A stretch of DNA of 64,000 nucleotides from positions 2,770,001 through 2,834,000 of the forward strand of contig NZ_CP095462.1 of assembly GCF_023022965.1 (NCBI RefSeq), read 5' to 3'. Source of the stretch: Ectobacillus sp. JY-23 (GTDB lineage: Bacteria; Bacillota; Bacilli; Bacillales; Bacillaceae_G). Of the stretch, positions 1 through 8,254 are shown one piece after another (within the stretch, counting starts at the first letter, position 1; each line of letters opens with the position of its first letter). The notes below the pieces were generated by a model, which ran no database searches, was not told the origin of the DNA, and saw only the letters and a list, made by a program, of their open reading frames with translations. Made by a program: the position numbers and the translations under genes.

Positions 1-1319
1 AGATAATGGGCGTCCTTCCATTCATCCCATCACTTTATTCAAGATGATTTTTATCGGTTACTTTTATGGAATCCGTTCCGAACGTCAGTTAGAGAAAGAA
101 ATTAAAATGAATCTAGCGTATCGGTGGTTTTTAGGCTTTTCTTTATCAGATCCTGTTCCTGATCACTCTACTATTAGTTGGAACCGACGTACTCGCTTTG
201 TTCACACAACCATTTTTGAAGACATCTTTCAAGAGATTGTCAGACAAGCTCAATCCCACCGCATGGTGGGCGGTCGCGCTCTAATGACAGATTCTACGCA
301 CGTAAAGGCGAATGCAAATAAAAATAAGTATGTACAAAAGCTAAAAAAAGAACAGCCCAAAATCTATCTAGAAGAATTAGAAAAGGCTGTAACTGAGGAT
401 CGGCAAACAAACGGAAAAAAGAACTAAAACCTCGAAAGGAAGGCGAAGCCAAACAACCTACTTATATCCGTTCTAGTACAACAGACCCTGACAGTGGATT
501 TCTAATGAGAGACGGAAAACCAAATGGGTTTCACTACCTCGATCATCGCACTGTCGATGCAAAATACAATATCATCACAGACACATATATTACGGCCGGG
601 AATGTATCCGATTCTGGGCCGTATTTGGCACGTCTTAAAGCGCAAATAAAAACCTTTGGATTTCAGGTAGAAGCTGTGGCACTAGATGCGGGATACTTTA
701 CAGGTCATATTTGTAAAAATTTAGCGAAACAAAACATTTTTATGGTCATGGGATATCGTAGATTCGGAAAAACAAATAAAGAGGTACCAAAACGTTCTTT
801 TCATTATGTAAAAGAGTCAAATCGCTTTGCTTGCCCGATGGGTTGTATCTTATCTTATGTGACGACAGACCGTGATGGAAATCGACAATATAAATCGAAT
901 CCAGATGATTGTGCGGCTTGTCCTCTTCGTCCCAAGTGTTTTTCTAAACAACAAAAAACGCGTACCATTACTCGACATATTTGGGAGGATTATAAGGACT
1001 TGGCTCGCGCCAACAAAAAGACAAGTGCCGGTAAGCGTCTGTACAAGCTACGTTGTTCTACAATTGAGCGCAGTTTTGCCGATGCGAAAGAACTTCATGG
1101 CTACCGGTATGCACGTTTTCGAGGGCGGGAGTCTGTCCAAATGCAGGCTTTTCTCACCGCAGCTTGTCAAAACATGAAAAAAATTGCCCTTCATCTGACC
1201 AAACAGGTCAGATGAAGGGCAATTCCTGTTTATTTTTACTTCATTTCAGACATAGTTTCCATAAAAATTGAAACTAGGGACAGAGTATTAAGAAACCTTT
1301 TAGGTTTCTCAACACTCTG
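1..1319 (+). mobile_element. IS1182-type insertion sequence, copy 1 (left end outside window)
   Basis: This is the right-hand part of an insertion sequence whose complete twin lies inverted at 52614-54176; position p here corresponds to 53933-p there, so about 244 bp of the left end are missing. The transposase, downstream non-coding part and terminal hairpin read the same in both copies. The right end (1281-1319) is a near-palindrome that starts and ends with CAGAGT/ACTCTG. It abuts, after one G, the A-tract of the terminator hairpin of the neighbouring ywbE operon. Confidence 0.9.
2..1215 (+). CDS. IS1182-family transposase (partial, two frames joined by likely -1 frameshift)
   Basis: DDE transposase in two overlapping frames. 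The first frame is open from the window edge to a stop at 425-427 and carries the first catalytic Asp (ALMTDSTHVKAN). The second frame, read from about 418 to 1215, carries the second Asp (VALDAGYF), a Cys-rich insert and the Glu region (IERSFADAKELHGYRYAR), typical of IS1182-type enzymes. The junction is the heptamer A AAA AAG at 415-421, in the correct zero frame for -1 slippage and followed two codons later by TAA. IS1182 enzymes are usually a single reading frame, so this is either programmed frameshifting or an inherited indel. The N-terminus (about 48 residues by comparison with copy 2) is outside the window. Confidence 0.85.
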
Positions 1320-1350
1320 GAAAAAAGGTTGCCGTTTGGCAACCTTTTTA
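1320..1350 (-). terminator. Rho-independent terminator of the ywbE operon
   Basis: Stem GGTTGCC/GGCAACC (1327-1333 and 1338-1344), flanked by A6 on the left and T5 on the right; read on the minus strand it ends in a T-tract just after the ywbE stop codon. The insertion sequence ends one base before the A-tract. Confidence 0.85.
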
Positions 1351-1542
1351 TATTCCAATCTCTTTTACCCGTCCCACTTGCCCATCGGTTAGCCGCACTT
1401 TAATGCCATGGGGATGAGATGGGGAATTTGTTAAAATATCTTTTACAATGCCAGAGGTCAGCTTACCTGTTCGTTGATCCTGCTTTAAGACGATTTTTAC
1501 GGCCGAGCCGCGCTGTATATCACGTCGATTGCGGCCGTCCAT
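1348..1542 (-). CDS. ywbE: YwbE family protein (DUF2196)
   Basis: 64-residue protein matching the YwbE/DUF2196 family in length and pattern: basic N-terminus with R-G-S/T-A-V-x-I-V-L-K-Q-D-Q-R-T-G and a conserved end LTDGQVGRVKEI. The family is widespread in Firmicutes and its function is not established. The ATG overlaps the stop of the upstream small gene by one base (TAATG), so the two are translationally coupled. The stop codon sits in the T-tract side of the terminator at 1320-1350. Confidence 0.85.
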   Translation of the reverse strand: MDGRNRRDIQRGSAVKIVLKQDQRTGKLTSGIVKDILTNSPSHPHGIKVRLTDGQVGRVKEIGI

Positions 1543-1724
1543 TATACACCCATGCGTCTACGTTGATTGTTCGGCTTCTTTGTTTGCTGACTCTTCATGC
1601 CTTTTGTAGCTGTCGAGCCTTTCAGACTCCCTTTCCCCTGCGCCTGCGCTTGTTTTTTTGCCGCCAATTGCTGCATCATTACTTCTTTTAAGCTTAGCTT
1701 TTTTCCGTTTTGTTCGGTTGCCAT
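1542..1724 (-). CDS. Small basic hypothetical protein, first gene of ywbE operon
   Basis: 60-residue Lys/Gln-rich protein beginning MATEQNGKKLSLKEVMMQQL. The ATG at 1722-1724 follows AAGGAG at good spacing; a longer frame reaching 1772 has no ribosome-binding site and was not used. The N-terminal half is predicted helical (LKEVMMQQLAAKKQAQ), the C-terminal half is low-complexity and very basic and ends RRRMGV. No function recognised; an RNA- or DNA-associated role is only a guess from charge. Coupled to ywbE by a one-base overlap. Confidence 0.65.
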   Translation of the reverse strand: MATEQNGKKLSLKEVMMQQLAAKKQAQAQGKGSLKGSTATKGMKSQQTKKPNNQRRRMGV

Positions 1725-1863
1725 GTATGTGGTCTCCTTTTGTATGAAGTTGGTATTCTCATTATAATACACCGCAACTCAGAAAGCCATGTGGCAAAAA
1801 GTTCAGCCGAGCGCCATGTTTTCCAGTATACTGAGAAAGGCATACTAAAGAAGAGGTGATGAT

Positions 1864-3096
1864 GTGAAGGACTTTGCAAGTCTTACCATACATGAAGATT
1901 TACAGAAAAGATTACAGCGTAATGGATTAAGTACCCCTACACCAGTACAGGAAAAGACGATTCCGTTACTGCTTGCGGGCAAAGATGTGGTTGCACAGGC
2001 GCAAACAGGAACGGGAAAAACATTAGCATTTGTGTTGCCGATTCTACAAAACATAAATCCAGATTTACCGCATATTCAAGCGCTTATTGTTGCACCCACA
2101 CGAGAGCTAGCTGTACAAATTACAGGTGAAATAGAAAAGCTGCGCACACCGGATGTTCACGTGCTTGCCGTTTATGGCGGTCAGGATGTAGAGAGGCAAA
2201 TTAAGAAGTTGGCAGGTGCAACGCATATCGTTGTTGGAACACCGGGCCGTCTTCTTGATCATATGCGCCGCACAACGATTGATGTGTCAGGTATTTCAAC
2301 GCTCGTACTAGACGAGGCAGACCAGATGCTGCATATTGGATTTTTGCCGGAAGTAGAAACGATTATTGAAAAAACATCTCCAGACAGACAAACAGCTTTA
2401 TTCTCCGCAACCATGCCGGGAGAAATTCGTGCGCTAGCAAAGCGGTATATGAAAAAGCCTGAAAATGTCCAAATCAAAACTTCGCAAATTACGGTAAAGG
2501 ATATCCGTCAAATTGCTGTAGAAACAACAGACCGCACGAAGCAAGCTTCTTTACGCGATATGCTTGAGCGGGAGCAGCCATTTCTGGCGATGATTTTCTG
2601 CCGAACAAAGCGCCGCGCAAGCACACTGAACGCAGCACTGCAGGAGCACGGCTATAACTCCGATGAATTGCATGGCGATTTATCACAAGCAAAGCGTGAA
2701 AAGGTTATGGAGCGTTTTCGTCAGGCAAAGCTACAATATTTAGTGGCTACCGATGTTGCAGCACGCGGCCTTGATGTAGAAGGTGTGACTCACGTTTTCA
2801 ACTACGATATTCCGCAGGACGTAGAGAGTTATATCCACCGCATCGGACGAACAGGCCGTGCAGGGGAAAGTGGATTGGCTGTTACGTTTTTCGCACCAAA
2901 GGATAAACAGTATTTAGAAATGATTGAAAAAGGAATTAAAATGCAGATGGAGCGCATTGAGCGCCCGAAAACAGAAGAGGTACAAGCAGACAGACAGAAT
3001 CGGGAGCCGCGAGGCAAAAAGCCGGCATTTAAACAAGGCGGCCGAAAGCCAGCACATGCGCAGGCAAAAAGCAGTCAAGGGCGCCGAAAGAGGTAA
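1864..3096 (+). CDS. DEAD-box ATP-dependent RNA helicase
   Basis: 410-residue superfamily 2 helicase that uses ATP to unwind short RNA duplexes. Motifs in order: Q motif near residues 3-27 (F...[11 protein letters not shown]), Walker A AQTGTGKT near 45-52, PTREL, GG, TPGR, the DEAD box (VLDEADQM) near 147-154, SAT (LFSATMP), RGLDVEGV and HRIGRTGR. A basic Lys/Arg/Gln tail of about 45 residues ([16 protein letters not shown]) replaces any larger RNA-binding domain, which puts it with the short Csh-type helicases used in cold adaptation and ribosome/RNA turnover; the exact paralogue cannot be settled by eye. GTG start at 1864 preceded by AAGAGGTG. A terminator follows at 3149. Confidence 0.92.
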   Translation: MKDFASLTIHEDLQKRLQRNGLSTPTPVQEKTIPLLLAGKDVVAQAQTGTGKTLAFVLPILQNINPDLPHIQALIVAPTRELAVQITGEIEKLRTPDVHVLAVYGGQDVERQIKKLAGATHIVVGTPGRLLDHMRRTTIDVSGISTLVLDEADQMLHIGFLPEVETIIEKTSPDRQTALFSATMPGEIRALAKRYMKKPENVQIKTSQITVKDIRQIAVETTDRTKQASLRDMLEREQPFLAMIFCRTKRRASTLNAALQEHGYNSDELHGDLSQAKREKVMERFRQAKLQYLVATDVAARGLDVEGVTHVFNYDIPQDVESYIHRIGRTGRAGESGLAVTFFAPKDKQYLEMIEKGIKMQMERIERPKTEEVQADRQNREPRGKKPAFKQGGRKPAHAQAKSSQGRRKR

Positions 3097-3148
3097 GATA
3101 TGATTAATCATATGTGCGAAACCGCATATGGAATTTTATTTGTAAAGG

Positions 3149-3175
3149 CAGCTTTGAAATACAAGCTGTTTTTTT
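3149..3175 (+). terminator. Terminator after the DEAD-box helicase
   Basis: CAGCTT (3149-3154) pairs with AAGCTG (3163-3168) across an 8-base loop and is followed by seven T. Confidence 0.75.
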
Positions 3176-3276
3176 ACGTATAAATATCGGAAAATTTACA
3201 AAATTAATAAAAAAAGGATGTGGAAATGTTGTATGATAACGGAGTATGTATTTCAAATAAAAAGGAGAATGAGGAC

Positions 3277-4428
3277 ATGAAGATGCAGTATGCAAAACGT
3301 TTTTTTGCACTTTTAGTTATCTTGATATGTATCATGACAACCGTATCCATGAAGTCCGTATTTGCTGGGGATGGATCGGCCGCTTCACCGTACACGGTGG
3401 CGCAAGCAATCGCCACGCAAAACAATACACTGAAAACCGTGCAAGGGTACGTTGTGGGACAACCGACAGCAACCAACACAGTCGTTACAAGTAATTATCC
3501 AAATGATTATGCACTTGCGTTAGCGGACAGTCCGACAGAAACGAACACAGCTAACATGATTTACATACAAATTCCCACTTCATATCGTACAACTTTTGGT
3601 TTGCAAAGCAATCCAAGCTTAAAGGGTACTGCAGTAAAGGTGACAGGCTACTTAACAGCGTATTTTACACATGCAGGTATTAAAAATGTAACGAGTATGG
3701 AAAAGAGTGCAAGCACGGGCGGCGGTACAACAACTCCTTATGATAGTACATACTACAGTAGCGCCATCGGTAAAACAGGTAGCGCATTAAAACAAGAGCT
3801 GCATAACATCATTGATGATCATACAAAGCTTTCTTATGATGCGGTATGGGATGCACTGCGTTATACAGATGAAGATCCGAACAATACTAACAATGTAATT
3901 TTACTATACACCGGTCGTTCGCAAGGGAAGTTCACAAACGGATCTGGCGTGGACGACTGGAACCGTGAGCATGTGTGGGCAAAATCGCATGGTGATTTCG
4001 GAACTACGGCAGGAGCGGGCACGGATCTACATCATTTGCGTCCGACAGACGTATCCGTAAACAGTGCACGCGGCAATTTAGACTTTGATAACGGCGGTGG
4101 ATATCACTCTGAGGCGACGCAATGTCGTTATGACAGCGATTCTTGGGAACCAAGAGACAGCGTAAAAGGCGATGTAGCACGCATGCTGTTTTATATGGCG
4201 GTGCGCTATGAAGGGGACAACGGTGAACTAAACTTAGAGCTAAACAACTATGTAAATAACGGCACAGCTCCTTACCATGGAAAGCTTTCTGTGCTGTTAC
4301 AATGGCACGCGCAAGACCCTGTTGATAACTTTGAAAGAAAGCGCAACGATATTATCTACACAAAATATCAACATAACCGCAATCCATTCATTGACCATCC
4401 GGAGTGGGTAAATGCCATCTGGCAATAA
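3277..4428 (+). CDS. Secreted endonuclease I-family nuclease with N-terminal OB-like domain
   Basis: 383-residue secreted nuclease. A signal peptide (KR, then a hydrophobic stretch, cleavage likely after SVFA) is followed by a domain of about 110 residues (DGSAASPYTVAQAIAT...VTGYLTAYFTHAGIKNV) resembling the OB-like module of DUF6359, then a C-terminal endonuclease I domain from about residue 160. The catalytic signature NREHVWAKSHG and the downstream DLHHLRP and N-rich elements match the family of Bsn/YurI and EndA, which cleave RNA and DNA non-specifically with a metal ion. ATG 3277 has AAAGGAG upstream; an in-frame extension to 3220 lacks one. Likely role: extracellular nucleic acid scavenging. 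A strong terminator follows. Confidence 0.88.
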   Translation: MKMQYAKRFFALLVILICIMTTVSMKSVFAGDGSAASPYTVAQAIATQNNTLKTVQGYVVGQPTATNTVVTSNYPNDYALALADSPTETNTANMIYIQIPTSYRTTFGLQSNPSLKGTAVKVTGYLTAYFTHAGIKNVTSMEKSASTGGGTTTPYDSTYYSSAIGKTGSALKQELHNIIDDHTKLSYDAVWDALRYTDEDPNNTNNVILLYTGRSQGKFTNGSGVDDWNREHVWAKSHGDFGTTAGAGTDLHHLRPTDVSVNSARGNLDFDNGGGYHSEATQCRYDSDSWEPRDSVKGDVARMLFYMAVRYEGDNGELNLELNNYVNNGTAPYHGKLSVLLQWHAQDPVDNFERKRNDIIYTKYQHNRNPFIDHPEWVNAIWQ

Positions 4429-4434
4429 TGCCTA

Positions 4435-4462
4435 GACCTGTGCGATTGCACAGGTCTTTTTT
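4435..4462 (+). terminator. Terminator after the secreted nuclease
   Basis: Perfect 9-bp stem GACCTGTGC/GCACAGGTC with loop GATT, then six T. Confidence 0.92.
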
Positions 4463-5029
4463 AGAATAGCTTATAAAGATAACGAAGAGGAATCGGCCGA
4501 TAGAAGTAGGAAATTGGTCGATAGAGCATGAAATTGGCCGATAACAATAGCAACTCGGTTGATATTGCTACAAATAAATGAAAAATAATTTGTGTAAACG
4601 ACTCTGCATGTAGAGTGATTTTGTATTTTCAGAAAACATTGACAGATAGAAAGGTTATTCTTTACCATGAATATGAAAGGTGTTTTGTAAAAGACTTTTT
4701 AGTATATAACCGTATTGTTTCTACAAAGGAGGTACCTGTTATTTACAGTTGCACCGGATCTCACATCTCATTAGGGTGATTACCCATACGTAGGGAGCAG
4801 ACGCGACATGTTGCATTTGAGACAATACTTGTCTATATTCAAACAAAATGTAATCGCTTCCATTAGAGCTGGCTAAAATTTAATACTCCATCTGCCATTT
4901 ATGTAGTGTGAAGCCAGCTCCGCTCAACAGGCTATGACTCAAATGAACATCGAAAGGCTATGATAGGGACTGTATAAAGGAACAGTACTACGAATTTGTA
5001 TTGCCAAATTATTGTGTAAGGAGACTGTT
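4463..5029. other. 567-bp gene-free region: short repeats and a possible structured leader of kynB
   Basis: No convincing gene. At 4491-4570 there are four degenerate ~21-bp units built on GGCCGATAG (listed separately). From about 4720 to 5029 the sequence is less AT-rich and can fold: AGCTGGCT (4867-4874) pairs with AGCCAGCT (4912-4919), and GAGACAATACTTGTCT contains a small inverted repeat. A cre-like sequence TGTAATCGCTTCCA lies at 4849-4862. This could be a regulated 5' leader for kynB, but it matches no riboswitch class I can recognise. Confidence 0.4.
4491..4570 (+). repeat. Degenerate tandem repeats, GGCCGATAG family, cluster 1
   Basis: Four units of 20-21 bp with cores ggccgatag, ggtcgatag, ggccgataa, ggttgatat, separated by A-rich spacers. 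The same family recurs at 61372-61430. Both clusters start shortly after a terminator. Confidence 0.75.
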
Positions 5030-5656
5030 ATGATTATTGATATTTCTAGACCGCTTCATACAAAAACACCGACTTGGCCAGGTGATACGCCTTTTTCATA
5101 TGAGATCAGCTGGTCAAAGGAGCAGAGCGGATCAGTAAATGTAGGAAAGCTAACGATGAGTATCCATACTGGTACGCATGTGGATGCGCCATTTCATTTT
5201 GACAACGAGGGCAAACAAACGTGTGAACTGCCACTAGAAAGATATATCGGTAAAGCTCGCATTGTGGATATGACAGGCAAGCAAAGCATTGGTGTTAGTG
5301 ACTTTCAAGCTTTGGATATAAAAAGAGTCGAACGTTTATTGCTTCGTACGTCTTCTTGGGGTAATTCTGAGGTGTTTCCAGAGTCTATTACGTACCTAGA
5401 GGCTGATCTTGCACCGTATTTGGCAGCGCAAGGTGTGCAATTAATCGGGATAGATGTTCCTTCGGTTGATCCGCTTAATAGTAAGGAATTACTGGCTCAT
5501 CATGCGCTTCACCGCAACGATATTCATATTTTAGAAGGCCTGGATTTAGAAGGAGTACATCCGGGCGACTATGAGCTTGTCGCGTTGCCGCTAGCGCTCA
5601 TAGAGGGAGATGGTAGTCCTGTGCGTGCGATACTTCGTTCATGGAAAGGGGAATAA
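5030..5656 (+). CDS. kynB: Kynurenine formamidase (arylformamidase)
   Basis: 208-residue cyclase-family metal hydrolase that converts N-formylkynurenine to kynurenine and formate in tryptophan breakdown. Visible hallmarks: DISRPLHTKTPTWPGDTPF at the start, the metal-binding HTGTHVDAPFHF near residues 46-57, GIDVPSVDP, and the C-terminal H-x-x-L...ILEGLDLEGV. Length matches bacterial KynB (about 205-210). ATG at 5030 follows TAAGGAGA. The next gene, a tryptophan 2,3-dioxygenase relative, starts four bases after the stop, so the two are co-transcribed. A kynureninase (kynU) is not present here, so the pathway is partial at this locus. Confidence 0.92.
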   Translation: MIIDISRPLHTKTPTWPGDTPFSYEISWSKEQSGSVNVGKLTMSIHTGTHVDAPFHFDNEGKQTCELPLERYIGKARIVDMTGKQSIGVSDFQALDIKRVERLLLRTSSWGNSEVFPESITYLEADLAPYLAAQGVQLIGIDVPSVDPLNSKELLAHHALHRNDIHILEGLDLEGVHPGDYELVALPLALIEGDGSPVRAILRSWKGE

Positions 5657-5660
5657 AATA

Positions 5661-6350
5661 ATGAAAAAGTTAACAGATTACGAGAAATATATTCGAACAG
5701 AAGAGCTGTTGGAGTTGCAGAAAACAGAGGGAGAATTATGCTGTGATGATGAACTGACATTTCAAACCATTCATCAAATTGCTGAGCTGCATTTTAAACT
5801 AATTCTGCAGCATATTAAGCTAGCTGATCAATATATGAGAGGAAACGAGCTGGCAAAAGCAATTGCGCAGCTTCGGCGCATTAATGTGCATCTAGAGCAC
5901 CTACCGAATGTGTTTGATATGGTAAAAGGGATTAGCCCGCGTGATTATCATACAATCCGTTTGGCTTTGGGAAGAGGAAGTGGTCAGGACTCTCCAGGAT
6001 TTAATGCGATTTTACAACAAGGTCCAACTCTCTGGGCACCATTTGAAGCATTACTTTTGCAAAATGGGTTATCGCCCCTTACATTACATCAAGATGCGCA
6101 CAAATATTTTTCACTTTTTACCTTAATGCAGGAGTTACATACATTTGATGAAAAGTTTCAAAGCTTCCGTTATTCGCATATTCAGCTTGTGCGCCGCATG
6201 ATTGGTCTTGAAACAAAAAGTTTAAAAGGGGTACCTGCACAGGCGTTAGAGCGCGGAGCTCGAACGATGTTTTACCCGCAGCTTTGGCGTGCAATTAGTA
6301 ATCTAACCGATGTAACAGGATCTAGCTATAACCCACAGCCGCTGGATTAA
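5661..6350 (+). CDS. Tryptophan 2,3-dioxygenase-family haem protein (divergent)
   Basis: 229 residues, shorter than the ~280 usual for bacterial KynA. It keeps the N-terminal YEKYIRTEELLELQK and HQIAELHFKLIL segments, corresponding to the active-site His region of tryptophan dioxygenase, and a C-terminal SFRYSHIQLVRRMIG whose His aligns with the proximal haem ligand of FRHxxxVERxIG. It lacks the GTGGSSG loop that holds the substrate carboxylate and amino group in true KynA (here LETKSLKGVPAQALER). Position four bases after kynB argues for tryptophan or a related indole as substrate, but the missing loop means a changed substrate or product is possible. ATG 5661 used; an upstream extension overlaps kynB. 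Confidence 0.8.
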   Translation: MKKLTDYEKYIRTEELLELQKTEGELCCDDELTFQTIHQIAELHFKLILQHIKLADQYMRGNELAKAIAQLRRINVHLEHLPNVFDMVKGISPRDYHTIRLALGRGSGQDSPGFNAILQQGPTLWAPFEALLLQNGLSPLTLHQDAHKYFSLFTLMQELHTFDEKFQSFRYSHIQLVRRMIGLETKSLKGVPAQALERGARTMFYPQLWRAISNLTDVTGSSYNPQPLD

Positions 6351-6356
6351 AAGTGC

Positions 6357-6374
6357 TAAACAAACGTTTGATTA
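6357..6374. promoter_or_regulatory. 18-bp palindromic element, copy 1 of 4
   Basis: TAAACAAACGTTTGATTA, with palindromic core CAAACGTTTG. Identical copies at 28615, 30669 and 30724. Here it lies between the dioxygenase-like stop codon and its terminator. Operator-like; no protein assigned. Confidence 0.6.
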
Positions 6375-6375
6375 A

Positions 6376-6408
6376 GAGGTATGTATCCGCAAGATACATA
6401 CCTTTTTC
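6376..6408 (+). terminator. Terminator of kynB operon
   Basis: AGGTATGTATC and GATACATACCT pair across a short CGCAA loop and are followed by a T-tract. Confidence 0.88.
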
Positions 6409-6418
6409 ACAAAATAAA

Positions 6419-6483
6419 TTCCGATATTTCGGAAAATTCCACTTTGGCGGAATTGTAAGTATTTAAATTCCGATATTTCGGAA
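6419..6483 (+). promoter_or_regulatory. Three upstream activator palindromes for the ketone-body operon
   Basis: TTCCGATATTTCGGAA occurs identically at 6419-6434 and 6468-6483. A variant with the same outer arms, TTCCACTTTGGCGGAA, lies at 6437-6452. They are 110-175 bp upstream of a sigma-54 promoter, the normal place for enhancer sites of sigma-54 activators. The activator encoded at 10550-11941 is the obvious candidate ligand (inference). Confidence 0.75.
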
Positions 6484-6590
6484 AATAAGCGCATTATAGT
6501 AAGTAATGAAGTTTCCTCCTATAAGTAGCTACAGAAGATTTTCGTTGATATGATTAAGTTTCTGAAAATTGTGCGTAATAATTATATGAG

Positions 6591-6606
6591 TTGGCATAGA
6601 ATTTGC
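6591..6606 (+). promoter_or_regulatory. Sigma-54 (SigL) promoter
   Basis: TTGGCATAGAATTTGC, with GG (-24) at 6593-6594 and GC (-12) at 6605-6606, exactly 12 bp apart as required. Start of transcription would be near 6618, giving a ~130-nt leader. Confidence 0.85.
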
Positions 6607-6678
6607 TTTATGTAAGAAGTGAAAAGGAACAAATACTGAGGAAAGGAGAAGCTACTAAAATTTTATTATAACAAAAAA

Positions 6679-6692
6679 TGAAAACGGTTACT
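6679..6692 (+). promoter_or_regulatory. cre-like site downstream of the sigma-54 promoter
   Basis: TGAAAACGGTTACT fits the CcpA site TGWAANCGNTNWCA except at the last base. Its position in the leader would suit a CcpA roadblock, giving carbon catabolite repression of the operon (inference). Confidence 0.5.
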
Positions 6693-6744
6693 TATTTATT
6701 GCAATTATTTATTTTTATTCAAATCGTATAAAGGGAAAAGGGGG

Positions 6745-8184
6745 ATGTTTGTGGAATTTGTTGTCATTCTGTTGGCGCTGGGGCTTTTGATGTTTGTTGC
6801 TTACCGCGGATTCTCTGTCATCTTATTTGCACCAATCTGCGCTTTGTTCGCAGTTCTTTTGACAGATCCGGAATTTGTTTTGCCATTCTTCTCTAACATT
6901 TTTATGGAGAAAATGGTTGGCTTTATTAAACTATACTTCCCTGTGTTCTTGCTTGGTGCCATCTTTGGTAAAGTTGTTGAAATGTCAGGTTTGGCGGAAT
7001 CCATCGCAAAAACAATTGTACAACTTGTCGGTGCAAAACGCGCTGTGCTGGCAATCGTATTAATGGGAGCAATTCTTACATACAGCGGTGTGAGTTTGTT
7101 CGTTGTTGTATTCGCTGTGTATCCGTTCGCTGCGAACTTGTTCCGTGAAGCAAATATTCCAAAGCGCTTAATTCCAGGAACAATCGCGCTCGGGGCATTT
7201 ACATTCACGATGGACGCATTGCCGGGAACGCCGCAAATTCAAAACGTAATCCCGACAACATTCTTTAAAACTGATATTTACGCTGCTCCAACGCTTGGAA
7301 TTATCGGTGCCATCTTTGTATTGATTCTAGGTATCTGGTATTTAGAAACGCGTCGCAAAAAAGCAGAGGCAGCTGGAGAAGGTTACTATGGTTTTGATGG
7401 TGCAGAGCTTGCAGCTGCGCAAGAGGCACCGGTAACCGAACAACAAACGCCACTTCGTACGAATGCGAGCGTGGGGCGTCAGTTGCTTGCGTTTGTTCCA
7501 CTCATTCTAGTTGGTGTGATGAACAAAGTGTTCACGATTTACATTCCGCAGTGGTATCCAAACGGCTTTGATTTTGCGGCAATTGGCTTAAAAGCATTTG
7601 CGAAAATTGAAACTGCATCAGTTGTAGCGATTTGGTCCGTACAGATGGCGCTTTTAGTGGGTATTATTACGACAATCTTATACGACTGGAACCGCGTAAA
7701 AACAAACTTCCAGGCTGGTATTAATGCAAGTATTGGCGGCGCTTTGCTAGCGGCGATGAATACGGGTGCAGAGTACGGTTTCGGGGGCGTTATCTCTTCT
7801 CTGCCAGGGTTCGGTGTTATTAGTAAAGGGATTGGGGAAACGTTTACGAACCCACTTGTGAACGGCGCTGTTACAACAACAACACTTGCCGGTATCACAG
7901 GATCTGCATCCGGCGGTATGGGAATTGCGCTAAGCGCCATGTCTGAAAAGTACTTAGAGGCAATCGAAAAGTACAACATTCCGCCAGAGGTAATGCACCG
8001 CGTTATTTCCATGGCATCCGGCGGTATGGACACATTACCACACAACGGAGCGGTTATTACATTACTTGCGGTTACTGGGCTTACGCACCGTCAATCGTAC
8101 CGTGACATCTTTGCAATCACAATCATTAAAACAATTGCAGTATTCTTCATTATTGGTGTCTATAGCTTAACAGGTCTGGTGTAA
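6745..8184 (+). CDS. GntP-family permease, probable 3-hydroxybutyrate/ketone-body uptake
   Basis: 479-residue membrane protein with about 12 hydrophobic segments, starting MFVEFVVILLALGLLMFVAYRGFSVILFAPICAL. Family features include FPVFLLGAIFGKVVEMSGLAESIA, the half-helix region with SGVSLFVVVF, and GGMDTLPHNGAVITLLAV near the C-terminus. A hydrophilic loop of about 45 residues (RRKKAEAAGEGYYGFDG...) splits the two halves. GntP members carry gluconate or short carboxylates; the adjacent CoA transferase and 3-hydroxybutyrate dehydrogenase make a ketone-body substrate likely. ATG 6745 follows AAAAGGGGG; a GTG two codons on is an alternative. First gene of the sigma-54 operon. Confidence 0.85.
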   Translation: MFVEFVVILLALGLLMFVAYRGFSVILFAPICALFAVLLTDPEFVLPFFSNIFMEKMVGFIKLYFPVFLLGAIFGKVVEMSGLAESIAKTIVQLVGAKRAVLAIVLMGAILTYSGVSLFVVVFAVYPFAANLFREANIPKRLIPGTIALGAFTFTMDALPGTPQIQNVIPTTFFKTDIYAAPTLGIIGAIFVLILGIWYLETRRKKAEAAGEGYYGFDGAELAAAQEAPVTEQQTPLRTNASVGRQLLAFVPLILVGVMNKVFTIYIPQWYPNGFDFAAIGLKAFAKIETASVVAIWSVQMALLVGIITTILYDWNRVKTNFQAGINASIGGALLAAMNTGAEYGFGGVISSLPGFGVISKGIGETFTNPLVNGAVTTTTLAGITGSASGGMGIALSAMSEKYLEAIEKYNIPPEVMHRVISMASGGMDTLPHNGAVITLLAVTGLTHRQSYRDIFAITIIKTIAVFFIIGVYSLTGLV

Positions 8185-8254
8185 ATGGTAGATTCGGTCG
8201 CCGGCTTCCGGCGACTGGAATGCTCTACGTGATAAATTTTAAGGGGGAACGGTC

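Noticed and set aside
872-1177. 101-residue frame inside the transposase gene
   Set aside because: Alternative frame of the transposase, without ribosome-binding site; it appears identically in both IS copies only because the DNA is duplicated.
3220-3276. N-terminal extension of the secreted nuclease
   Set aside because: Would bury the signal peptide; ATG 3277 has a strong ribosome-binding site.
4849-4862. cre site controlling kynB
   Set aside because: One mismatch, and no clear promoter nearby; kept only as a remark in the region entry.
7539-8045. 168-residue minus-strand frame inside the permease gene
   Set aside because: Shadow of the GntP-type permease; composition follows from the opposite strand and no start signal is seen.
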